DNA of 55,894 bases, taken from NCBI GenBank assembly GCA_903892335.1, contig CAITID010000078.1:1-55894 (forward strand), in the 5' to 3' direction. Shown in pieces: positions 36,319 through 43,405 of the stretch; the first letter of the stretch is position 1, and every line of letters starts with the position of its first letter. Position numbers and translations under genes: made by a program. A model generated the notes under the pieces. The model had not been told where the DNA came from. It saw only the letters and a program-made list of their open reading frames with translations, and did not search any database. The DNA comes from an uncultured Actinomycetes bacterium. GTDB taxonomy: Bacteria; Actinomycetota; Actinomycetes; Nanopelagicales; Nanopelagicaceae.

Positions 36319-38333
36319 TTTTTTACTTTTTCTTTTAATGCAGCAAGAGTTGAAACTCTTTCAATTATCGAGGAATGAATTTGTTCAATACTTTGTCTAG
36401 CATCGACTACTAGATATCGCTCTGGATCTACTTGAGCCATGTTTAGATACTCTTGGCGCACACGTTCGTGAAAGTTAAGTGGTTCAGATTCAAGCCGATC
36501 GGTTGTGTGCAGGCGGCCTAAACCAATTTCAGCAGGTAGATCTAAAATAATTGTTAGAGATGGCGTTAATGACTCAGTCGCCCAACGCGAAATGCGAGAG
36601 ACCTCAGATGGAAGTAGAACTCGACCTGCGCCTTGATAAGCAATAGATGAATCAATATAGCGATCAGTAATTACAACCTCACCACGATCTAGTGCTGGTC
36701 GAATAACAGAGTAAACATGGTGTGCACGATCTGCTGCATACATAAGCGCTTCAGATCTTGGACTGATTACTCCTGTGTTGTTATCTAACAAAATCTGTCT
36801 TATTTGATTACCAAGTGTTGTGCCACCGGGTTCGCGGGTTAGAACAACTGTCTCACCCTGCTTTTCCAACCATTCTTTTAATAATTTTGTCTGTGTAGAT
36901 TTACCAGCACCTTCGCCACCTTCAAAGGAAATAAACAAACCCTTTGTGATGTTTCCTGTGATGGCCCCTAAATCACCACGAAGTGATGATAACAAATCAC
37001 TCCAAAGTGAAACATTTGGGCGATCTCGCATCTGCCGGTAAGAGATGATGCCAACAACCATGCCAATTAAGCCAGCGGCAAACATCGTAAATGCTGCACC
37101 GTTATAAGTAACCGATGTGGTTCTAAAGGAGAATGTGTGTTTTCCAATAGCCGCCGCTACAAGTGGTGCGATTGCTAAAACCAAAACAAGTGATACGCGA
37201 ACTAAGGATTGTACAAACGCAAAGGTGCGCCCGCGAACTTCATCGGCAACTTCCATGCCAAGCATGGTGAAACCTGTAACCCATGAGATACCGGCAAATG
37301 CGCCAAGTAATACAACAATAAATATTGCAAGAACTAGGTTTAAAACTAAAGAGAGTAAAACTAAAAGCAGGCTTGAAATGGTTAAAGATGCACCAAATAA
37401 ACGCCGGCGCGAGAACTGAGCAAATACCTTTGGTCCAAATGAAATACCTAACGCCAGGCCGGTAAATACTGCGCCAAATAAAACACCGTACGCAGCCTCG
37501 CCAGCTTGTAGATCATCAACAAAGGTTCTAGCTAAACCAATTACCGCACCCGCTGCAAAGAATGCACCAAGCATTCCAATAATTAGGCCGCGGATAATCT
37601 TTGAACCTTTAATGAATTCAAAGCCTTCAAGGAGTGCTCTGCCAACTCCAGGAGATGCCTCCGTTGTTGCAGCACCTGGTGGAATCTCTCTTAGCTTCCA
37701 AACAATGTAGGCGCAGTATAAAAAGCTAAATGAGTTTATATACAGTGCAATATCCGCCGCACTTGCTGGAGTTGTGTTACCAAGTGCTGAGTTAATCGCA
37801 CCAGAAAAAATTGCAAGGAGTGAGAAAATGATTGCCGCAATTGGCGCAGTTCCATACGAAGCAAGAAGTGAAACCTGATTAGCGCTCTCTAATTTATGTT
37901 TTGGAACCAAATTTGGAACTGAAGCCTCTTTAGCTGGTGACCAAAATAAAGTAACAGTTTCAACCAAAATGGTTGCGGTGTAGAGCCAAAAGTAATTTCC
38001 AACAATTGGTATTGACGCGTAGAGTGCAAACCGAAGCACATCACAGGTAACCATTAACTTACGTCGATCAAACCTATCTGCAATCACACCGGCAAATGGT
38101 CCAAGAATTACCGCAGGAAGAAGCCGAACAATAAAAACACCAGCAATTGCAAAGTTAGCTTTTGCATAGTCTCCACCAGATAACTGTTGAGCTAGCGCTG
38201 TTGATGCTAATAACCCAAGCCAATCACCAAAGGATGAAAATGCCATTGCATTCCATAACTTGCGAAATGCAGGAATTGCAAGGACGCTACGGGATTCGGA
38301 ATTAGTAGGGTTTGCTATATAAGGTAAAGCCAC
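36315..38333 (-). CDS. tmk: MFS transporter - thymidylate kinase fusion protein
   Basis: A 672-aa two-part protein. Residues about 15-430 form a 12-TM major-facilitator domain with the loop GVIADRFDRRKLMV (about 84-97). Residues about 463-672 are a complete dTMP kinase with P-loop FEGGEGAGKSTQTK, the TREPGGT motif and the lid-region phrase VITDRYIDSSIAYQGAGR. Thus nucleotide synthesis (dTMP to dTDP) is tied to the membrane. Fusions of this type are known in Actinobacteria such as Streptomyces. The start is GTG. No frameshift separates the parts. What the transporter moves is unknown. Confidence 0.93.
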   Translation of the reverse strand: MALPYIANPTNSESRSVLAIPAFRKLWNAMAFSSFGDWLGLLASTALAQQLSGGDYAKANFAIAGVFIVRLLPAVILGPFAGVIADRFDRRKLMVTCDVLRFALYASIPIVGNYFWLYTATILVETVTLFWSPAKEASVPNLVPKHKLESANQVSLLASYGTAPIAAIIFSLLAIFSGAINSALGNTTPASAADIALYINSFSFLYCAYIVWKLREIPPGAATTEASPGVGRALLEGFEFIKGSKIIRGLIIGMLGAFFAAGAVIGLARTFVDDLQAGEAAYGVLFGAVFTGLALGISFGPKVFAQFSRRRLFGASLTISSLLLVLLSLVLNLVLAIFIVVLLGAFAGISWVTGFTMLGMEVADEVRGRTFAFVQSLVRVSLVLVLAIAPLVAAAIGKHTFSFRTTSVTYNGAAFTMFAAGLIGMVVGIISYRQMRDRPNVSLWSDLLSSLRGDLGAITGNITKGLFISFEGGEGAGKSTQTKLLKEWLEKQGETVVLTREPGGTTLGNQIRQILLDNNTGVISPRSEALMYAADRAHHVYSVIRPALDRGEVVITDRYIDSSIAYQGAGRVLLPSEVSRISRWATESLTPSLTIILDLPAEIGLGRLHTTDRLESEPLNFHERVRQEYLNMAQVDPERYLVVDARQSIEQIHSSIIERVSTLAALKEKVKK

Positions 38334-38405
38334 TTCCCAAGGATACCTTTTTGTTTAAGTGAAGTTGATTTCTAGGATTTAAAGTTTCAGTGGGTGTTAA
38401 TTCCT

Positions 38406-38455
38406 CTAGAATTGGCCTAATCAACAACATGTGGTCCACAGCGTTGATTCTCTAG
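38406..38455. repeat. Nested inverted repeat between tmk and acpS
   Basis: AATCAAC (38419-38425) pairs perfectly with GTTGATT (38443-38449). Inside, TGTG (38430-38433) pairs with CACA (38437-38440), and outside, CTAGA (38406-38410) pairs with TCTAG (38451-38455). It lies in the 173-bp gap between two divergent genes, so a terminator is unlikely. An operator, cruciform or small structured RNA is possible. Confidence 0.45.
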
Positions 38456-38491
38456 GGCAAAAAAGGCGCTTTCCTGAAACACCAAAAGTCC

Positions 38492-38497
38492 TATAAA
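38492..38497 (+). promoter_or_regulatory. -10 box of acpS
   Basis: TATAAA (within TATAAAAT) lies nine bases before the GTG start at 38507, again implying an mRNA with almost no leader. The upstream -35 region is weak (TTTCCT at 38470-38475). Confidence 0.55.
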
Positions 38498-38506
38498 ATC
38501 ATTGCC

Positions 38507-38863
38507 GTGATTCTTGGAATTGGAATAGACATTGTTGATATTGCTAGGTTTACAAAAACTTCTAAGTCCCCTCGATTTAAATTGAAGTATTTTTCATCTA
38601 GCGAACAAAGTCTTCCTGATCAAAGTTTAGCTGGGCACTTTGCTGCACGTGAAGCATTCTTTAAGGCTCTTGATCAGCAAGGTTTGTTCAACGAAAAAAA
38701 CTTAGAGGTCACCAATGATAGTAGTGGTAAACCGAAGTTTATTTTTTTTGGTGAACTACGAAAGTATGCTGAAGACAAGTTTGTTTATTTGAGTATCTCT
38801 CACTGTACTGAGTATGCAGTCGCAATGGTAGTTATCGAAAACTTGAAAGTTAAAATCTTATAA
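38507..38863 (+). CDS. acpS: Holo-[acyl-carrier-protein] synthase
   Basis: Transfers 4'-phosphopantetheine from CoA to a serine of acyl carrier proteins. The 118-aa protein has both AcpS signatures: GIGIDIVDI (Asp8) and HFAAREAFFKAL (Glu49). The C-terminal LSISHCTEYAVAMVVIE completes the fold. It may serve the housekeeping fatty-acid ACP, but it directly faces the operon that encodes a second, cassette-specific ACP, so it could modify that one too. It starts at GTG and overlaps the convergent DUF4910 gene by 14 bases. Confidence 0.92.
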   Translation: MILGIGIDIVDIARFTKTSKSPRFKLKYFSSSEQSLPDQSLAGHFAAREAFFKALDQQGLFNEKNLEVTNDSSGKPKFIFFGELRKYAEDKFVYLSISHCTEYAVAMVVIENLKVKIL

Positions 38864-40136
38864 TTTTCGATTTTTGAAGTATTTTTGCTTGTTCATAAAC
38901 TTCTTCTATTTCTCTGTTTAATAGATTCGCAATATCTATTAATGATTTAGATCCGTCTGAATATGAAATAATGTCCATCCGAAACCTTATTTCTTTCTGA
39001 GGACTTTTTGTGGATAGAGAGGGATATAAGTTGCGTTTACTTAACATCGGTTCTCCCAAGAAAAAACTTTTAGGAGTCATGTTCCACTCGATAGCCTGGG
39101 TTACTTTCTTAACTAGATTAAAACCACCTTTAAGCCCGGAGGGTGTTACTACATGAATTAGATCATCAAGGCTTGTGTGGTACTCAGGATAATCCCCGTA
39201 CTTCGTTCGCATCAAAGAAGCTATCGGTAAATCTAGGCCAGGCGCGCAGTATTGTCTTTCATCGCTTCCCCTCTCCAGCCATGAGTATGTTTTGTACCCT
39301 GGGAAACAGTTATTGAGAATGTGTAAGGCGGCTTTATCGCTGAGAGTGTCCCCTTTTCTGCTCGGTAGATAAGAATAGTTACGATCATCTCCGATGCAAG
39401 TTAGGTTGAATCCAGCAATAATATTTTTCTTCATCCTCTTATAATTCTTTTGTAAATATGTGAGTGATCCTATTGTTTCTGGTAAAAACACGAATCTATA
39501 ACTATAGAAAAGATCGTTTCTACTAAGTAGATACTTTGCGAGAAATGTGCTTACAGTAATGCCGGAGATCTCATTATTTGCCATGGAAGGATGACATGTA
39601 TAAGTTGAGAAGAAGACTTCCTTTTTGCTCTTTCCAGGGATGAAAATTTCACCAATAAGTAGTTCTCCGGGAACTGTAGATGTCGATATGCATATTTTGT
39701 AATCGCCCTCTTTTAAGGCTAATTTTTGGTCATGTGACAAACAAAATCCCCACCTCGACTCATAGTACGAAGTAATGTATGGAATGGCATTCGGTTGATC
39801 CGGTAATGAGTGCAGATAAGGCAACAAGTCTTGGAGTGTCAACGTCTTCTCTACAGATTCACTGTAGCCAACTAAATGCAAGTTGTTTTCATGAAAATCA
39901 CAGATTTTTGCTCCATTTGGATCAACAATATAAGCATAATTAACGTTCCATTCGTTTGGAATTTTCCAATCAAAAACTTTTTGACCTGACTTGAAAGTCA
40001 ATACTTCTAATTCAGGAAGCTCTCCCTTTATAAAATCTAAAGTTTCCCGCACGCCATCTCCAGTTAAACTACGATTTAGAGGCCATATAAGTTTTGCAAA
40101 ATCATGCATTTCAGTGCCACTGAATTCAGTATCCAT
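38850..40136 (-). CDS. DUF4910/DUF2172 aminopeptidase-like protein
   Basis: A 428-aa protein of a family seen in surface-polysaccharide and acyl-sugar clusters, related in fold to M28 zinc peptidases. It begins with LIWPLNRSLTGDGVRETL (about 15-32). The expected metal-site segments are visible: TYTCHPSMANNEISG (about 183-197), PETIGSLTYL, SDERQYCAPG and YPEYHTSLDDL. A winged-helix-like C-terminus follows. I chose ATG 40136 rather than the TTG three bases earlier. It is the last gene of the operon, 12 bases after the VOC gene. The real reaction, perhaps cleavage or formation of an amide on a sugar, is unknown. Confidence 0.85.
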   Translation of the reverse strand: MDTEFSGTEMHDFAKLIWPLNRSLTGDGVRETLDFIKGELPELEVLTFKSGQKVFDWKIPNEWNVNYAYIVDPNGAKICDFHENNLHLVGYSESVEKTLTLQDLLPYLHSLPDQPNAIPYITSYYESRWGFCLSHDQKLALKEGDYKICISTSTVPGELLIGEIFIPGKSKKEVFFSTYTCHPSMANNEISGITVSTFLAKYLLSRNDLFYSYRFVFLPETIGSLTYLQKNYKRMKKNIIAGFNLTCIGDDRNYSYLPSRKGDTLSDKAALHILNNCFPGYKTYSWLERGSDERQYCAPGLDLPIASLMRTKYGDYPEYHTSLDDLIHVVTPSGLKGGFNLVKKVTQAIEWNMTPKSFFLGEPMLSKRNLYPSLSTKSPQKEIRFRMDIISYSDGSKSLIDIANLLNREIEEVYEQAKILQKSKIIRF

Positions 40137-40148
40137 CAAAAACCCGTC

Positions 40149-40553
40149 CTACTTTGCAATCAGTTCAATTATTGTTAAATCTTTGGAAACAAAAAATTGC
40201 ACATGTGAGCCACCGAACGCCTTGGCCGGCCTGCTTTCACTTATCGACTTTAAGTTAAGTGTTTTCGCAGTTTGAGAAAAATCATTCGAGAGAAAACCAA
40301 TGTGGTAAAGTCCGGGACGTTTTGTCAGGATGGAACTTATTGGATTATTAGCGTTGTCAATCGGTGACACAATTTCGAGTCGAGTCTCAGAGTTTTCCGC
40401 TTTATAAAACTTCACTGAAACTCCCAAAATTTCATCATGAATTAATTCGGATTCTGCAATAAACCCAATTAATTGAAATAACTTCTCAGTTTCTTCAATA
40501 TTTTTCGTCGCGTAACCAAAATGATGAATTTCATAGTCCTTACCAATGTTCAT
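40149..40553 (-). CDS. VOC family protein (methylmalonyl-CoA epimerase/glyoxalase-like)
   Basis: A 134-aa metal-dependent protein with two beta-alpha-beta-beta-beta halves. Ligand-like residues are the His of IHHFGYATKN near the N-terminus, the His of LYHIGFLSND and the Glu of IIELIA at the end, as in methylmalonyl-CoA epimerase. I place the start at ATG 40553, which overlaps the ACP stop in ATGA like the other junctions of this operon. A start at 40580 would overlap ACP by 31 bases. A natural guess is that it epimerises or rearranges the acyl group on the ACP; this is inference. Confidence 0.8.
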   Translation of the reverse strand: MNIGKDYEIHHFGYATKNIEETEKLFQLIGFIAESELIHDEILGVSVKFYKAENSETRLEIVSPIDNANNPISSILTKRPGLYHIGFLSNDFSQTAKTLNLKSISESRPAKAFGGSHVQFFVSKDLTIIELIAK

Positions 40554-40774
40554 AAAGTTTCCAGCAGTGTCTTTATGCATGAGTTAAAATCGTATATTTC
40601 GGAACTTGCAGAGTTTGTGAATTCTATTGCAAATTCATCTTCTAATTCTAGGACCAGTTCGATATGTTTTAAACTATCCCACTCTGGGGAAACTTTTTTG
40701 TTTAACGCAGTTATATTCTCAGTTTCGAATACTTTCTTAAATACCTTTTCAGCCCTACTTTCTATGGGTTTCAT
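40550..40774 (-). CDS. Acyl carrier protein of the glycan-acylation operon
   Basis: A 74-aa ACP. The phosphopantetheine serine is Ser34 in EWDSLKHIEL, and the acidic helix LVLELEDEF follows, as in all ACPs. It lies between fkbH (4-nt overlap) and the VOC gene (4-nt overlap), so it is a dedicated carrier and not the fatty-acid AcpP, which normally sits with fab genes. It would be made active by an AcpS and loaded by the FkbH-like protein upstream. Confidence 0.9.
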   Translation of the reverse strand: MKPIESRAEKVFKKVFETENITALNKKVSPEWDSLKHIELVLELEDEFAIEFTNSASSEIYDFNSCIKTLLETL

Positions 40775-42363
40775 GCTTCACCAAATGTATTTAAAACTTG
40801 CTTTGAGAACAGATTGTTAAGTTTGTAAAGTCCTGACGCATTCAAATCAGAAAACCATTCTTGAAGAAAATGATTTGCTGGTACGTTTCTGTTCGACGCA
40901 CTGTAGTTGATTCGTATTTCTGTTTTAGCGTCAGACTCTTGCTCATTCCTCAAGACATCAAGCATGGACTTAAAAATATATTTCTCGATTCCCCGACCTA
41001 AGGCTCTGCACGATATCACAAACTCACTAATTTCGATAATGTTTCCGTGCACTTTTGAGTAAAGCAAAGCACTAATTATGCCACTATCTGAGAAAATATC
41101 TGAGACGCTGGATACCAATATTTTAACAACACCCAAATCTTCATGATAATTGATCTCGGTTCTACGATTCGAAAAGTTAAACTGATTGGTTTTCTTAAAC
41201 AATTCTTCAGCTCGTTCATATTCTTTTTGCAACTTCGCTGGTTTAGTAACGATTTTAGTTTTCATTCTTTTCAGTACCTCATCGTTATTCTCTGCCATTT
41301 CGATATGTGTGCGCCTTTGTTTATTTGCTTTTATATCTGCCGACCGTTGCTCACTCGAAATTAAATTGGAATTTTGAATTGAAAACAAGTCCAACCCTAG
41401 AATTTTATTTAACTTCTCTGAATCGGCTGCATTTACCAGTAGCATTCTAGGAAAGGACAGTGCAACTTCAGCCAACTCTCGAGGATTGTCATCTAAAAAT
41501 ACAATGGACTCCTCGTCTATATTGAGTTGACTTAATATTTCATCAATTCCCACGGTTTTACTTGCCCAGTTTGCAACGATGCACGTAAAATTATTCTTTG
41601 GCAAGGAGATAATCTCAGGAGCATTGAAAAGGGATTCTACTTCTGAATTATTGTTTTTTGACATAATATTTAGCAGTACGCCATTAGTATAAAGTGCTCC
41701 GAGTTTTTTCTGTATATTTCTTTGTTGTTCTGAAACTTTCAGATTCTCAATTAAATCCTCGCCTAGAACTCCAGAATACAAAGTGTTATCAAGATCAGTA
41801 ATTATGGCTTTGATTTTTGGATTAAATAGTAGCGGTCCAATATTCTGCCCAATAGAAGTTACGATTTCCAAAATTTGATTTTTTGAATACCCTAAATCTA
41901 GATTTTTAGTTGATTTATCGTCATGGGATGGTTCGATTAATCGCACCCATGGCAGTCTTTTAATGACTTGATCTTTGAACTTAGTCAATTCCTTGGATCC
42001 AAAATTTGGAAGTACGAGGTAAGTTTTGTTTTGAAAATCTGAAAAGGAACTAAGTTCATCCAAATACTGCTCTTGGTTCAAGATTCTATTCCAATTTATC
42101 CAAATGATCACTGGATTATCGTGGGATTTTGGAAAGGAAATTAATGAATCATCATAGTTTGAGCATTCTATTGACAAATCAAGACTGAAGGATTTTGCAA
42201 TTCTTACTGAGTGACTTAAGTATGGCTCCCAAGCTTCATTCCTTAGACAAAATATTTTACCAGTGTATAAATTTTCAGAGTCGTTGTTGGTGGCATCTCG
42301 CATTCGGATTATTCTTTCACCAATTGGGTTTTGATAATTATAGAATTTGCTAGGTAAGCTCAA
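40771..42363 (-). CDS. fkbH: FkbH-like HAD-IIIC phosphatase/acyl-ACP loading enzyme
   Basis: Characterised FkbH proteins take 1,3-bisphosphoglycerate, dephosphorylate it and load a glyceryl unit onto an ACP. The 530-aa protein has an N-terminal region (1-180), the HAD motif I ITDLDNTLYSGVLGED (Asp190 and Asp192), motif II in IMSKNNNSEV, motif IV VFLDDNPREL, then the linker FKKTNQFNFSNRR and a GNAT-like C-terminal domain with CRALGRGIE. All parts are present. The TTG start overlaps the AAC(3) gene stop (TTGA), and the end overlaps the ACP start. The name is by similarity; glycerate as substrate is inferred. Confidence 0.88.
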   Translation of the reverse strand: MSLPSKFYNYQNPIGERIIRMRDATNNDSENLYTGKIFCLRNEAWEPYLSHSVRIAKSFSLDLSIECSNYDDSLISFPKSHDNPVIIWINWNRILNQEQYLDELSSFSDFQNKTYLVLPNFGSKELTKFKDQVIKRLPWVRLIEPSHDDKSTKNLDLGYSKNQILEIVTSIGQNIGPLLFNPKIKAIITDLDNTLYSGVLGEDLIENLKVSEQQRNIQKKLGALYTNGVLLNIMSKNNNSEVESLFNAPEIISLPKNNFTCIVANWASKTVGIDEILSQLNIDEESIVFLDDNPRELAEVALSFPRMLLVNAADSEKLNKILGLDLFSIQNSNLISSEQRSADIKANKQRRTHIEMAENNDEVLKRMKTKIVTKPAKLQKEYERAEELFKKTNQFNFSNRRTEINYHEDLGVVKILVSSVSDIFSDSGIISALLYSKVHGNIIEISEFVISCRALGRGIEKYIFKSMLDVLRNEQESDAKTEIRINYSASNRNVPANHFLQEWFSDLNASGLYKLNNLFSKQVLNTFGEA

Positions 42364-43142
42364 ATTTTTAGCCCTTCAAAATCTTCTAATTGGAATGGGC
42401 GTTTCTTTTCATTTATTATACGCATTACCCATTCTTTGGTTTCTGAGTCTAGTAGATAGTAAGGATCTTTCTTAATGAGTTTAGTTATCAACTTTAGCGA
42501 AGCTGACATATTTAGAACCATGTTTTTGGTGGCGATTCCGGTTACTGTCCTAATCACATTATTCTCTCGCAAGTCTTTTTCTATTTTACTCCAGTCATAA
42601 TTTAGATTTCTGCCAAGTGGCCTAACTTTCAATTCCAACGAAGTTCTGTGAGTATTTTCCTTAATTTCTAACACACCAGCAATTGTCTTTGTGTATCTGT
42701 AATCAATTTTGTTAACTTCTTCTATATAGTGCAGAAATGTAAACGAGTTAAAACTTGCGCCCAAGAATAATACTTGTGCATCTGCGTTTAAAAGTTCTTC
42801 AAATTCTGAGCCAAGATCGAATGGTTTGTATAGCTCTTTTATTTTTGGGCTTAAAACTGAGCCAAAGCCAACATGAGAGTAAATTGGGGTGAAGGTTCGT
42901 ACAGAGTTCGGCATATTCAGTACCGCCGAATTTACAGCTCCGACGCTAGTACCATCTTGGTGCGGGTTAAATTTCCTTGTTCCACCAAAATTATAGTTAT
43001 AGGCAGGAAACCATAACTCTCCGTAATTGAGTTGCTTATCTAGATAATTTATTACCCGATTTTGTGGCTTGGTCCCATACTTAGAATTTCTAAGAATTCC
43101 TAGATCTATTCTCGATATATCCGTATGAACTAAATAAACCAT
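42360..43142 (-). CDS. AAC(3)-family N-acyltransferase
   Basis: A 260-aa protein of the aminoglycoside 3-N-acetyltransferase fold. It shows DGTSVGAVNSAVL (about 63-75), TFTPIYSHVGFGS (about 84-96) and VLFLGASFNSFTFLHYIEE (about 123-141), which align with the acyl-CoA and catalytic regions of the family. In this operon, next to FkbH and an ACP, it most likely transfers an acyl group from ACP to a sugar amine rather than giving antibiotic resistance. It is the first gene of the operon, with AAAGG nine bases before the ATG. Confidence 0.85.
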   Translation of the reverse strand: MVYLVHTDISRIDLGILRNSKYGTKPQNRVINYLDKQLNYGELWFPAYNYNFGGTRKFNPHQDGTSVGAVNSAVLNMPNSVRTFTPIYSHVGFGSVLSPKIKELYKPFDLGSEFEELLNADAQVLFLGASFNSFTFLHYIEEVNKIDYRYTKTIAGVLEIKENTHRTSLELKVRPLGRNLNYDWSKIEKDLRENNVIRTVTGIATKNMVLNMSASLKLITKLIKKDPYYLLDSETKEWVMRIINEKKRPFQLEDFEGLKI

Positions 43143-43405
43143 TAAGCTTAACCTTTCTTACTTGGCGAACCTACCATATTTCGTCCTAAGTGTGTTTTAT
43201 GACCTTACTTTCCGCCCCAATAAACTTATTAATTATGTGTATGAGTCTACTGGCCAAAGTTGCTTAAAGTTTGAGTGAATATCTTATGAAAAATTTATTT
43301 TAAGAGTACCAAGTTTTAAAAATCAATTCTTTTTTTCTTTAATTGTAGTTTTTATTCTTGTTATTGAGGAATCGTTCGAGATAGCTTCTTGTAACTTTAG
43401 ATGGA
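43143..43405. other. Non-coding gap between the acylation operon and topA
   Basis: The longest gene-free stretch here, 263 bases and very A/T-rich. It must carry the promoter of the leftward operon; TATGGT on the minus strand near 43170 is a weak -10 candidate. It also holds the 3' end of the topA unit. I see no convincing hairpin, repeat or RNA gene. Confidence 0.5.

Noticed and set aside
42360..43142. Aminoglycoside resistance gene
   Set aside because: The AAC(3) fold is there, but the gene is inside an operon with FkbH and an ACP, so sugar acylation is the better reading.
24313..43405. Mobile element or integrase borders of the glycan island
   Set aside because: No transposase, integrase, terminal repeats or tRNA attachment site was found. 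The island looks exchanged by homologous recombination, if at all.
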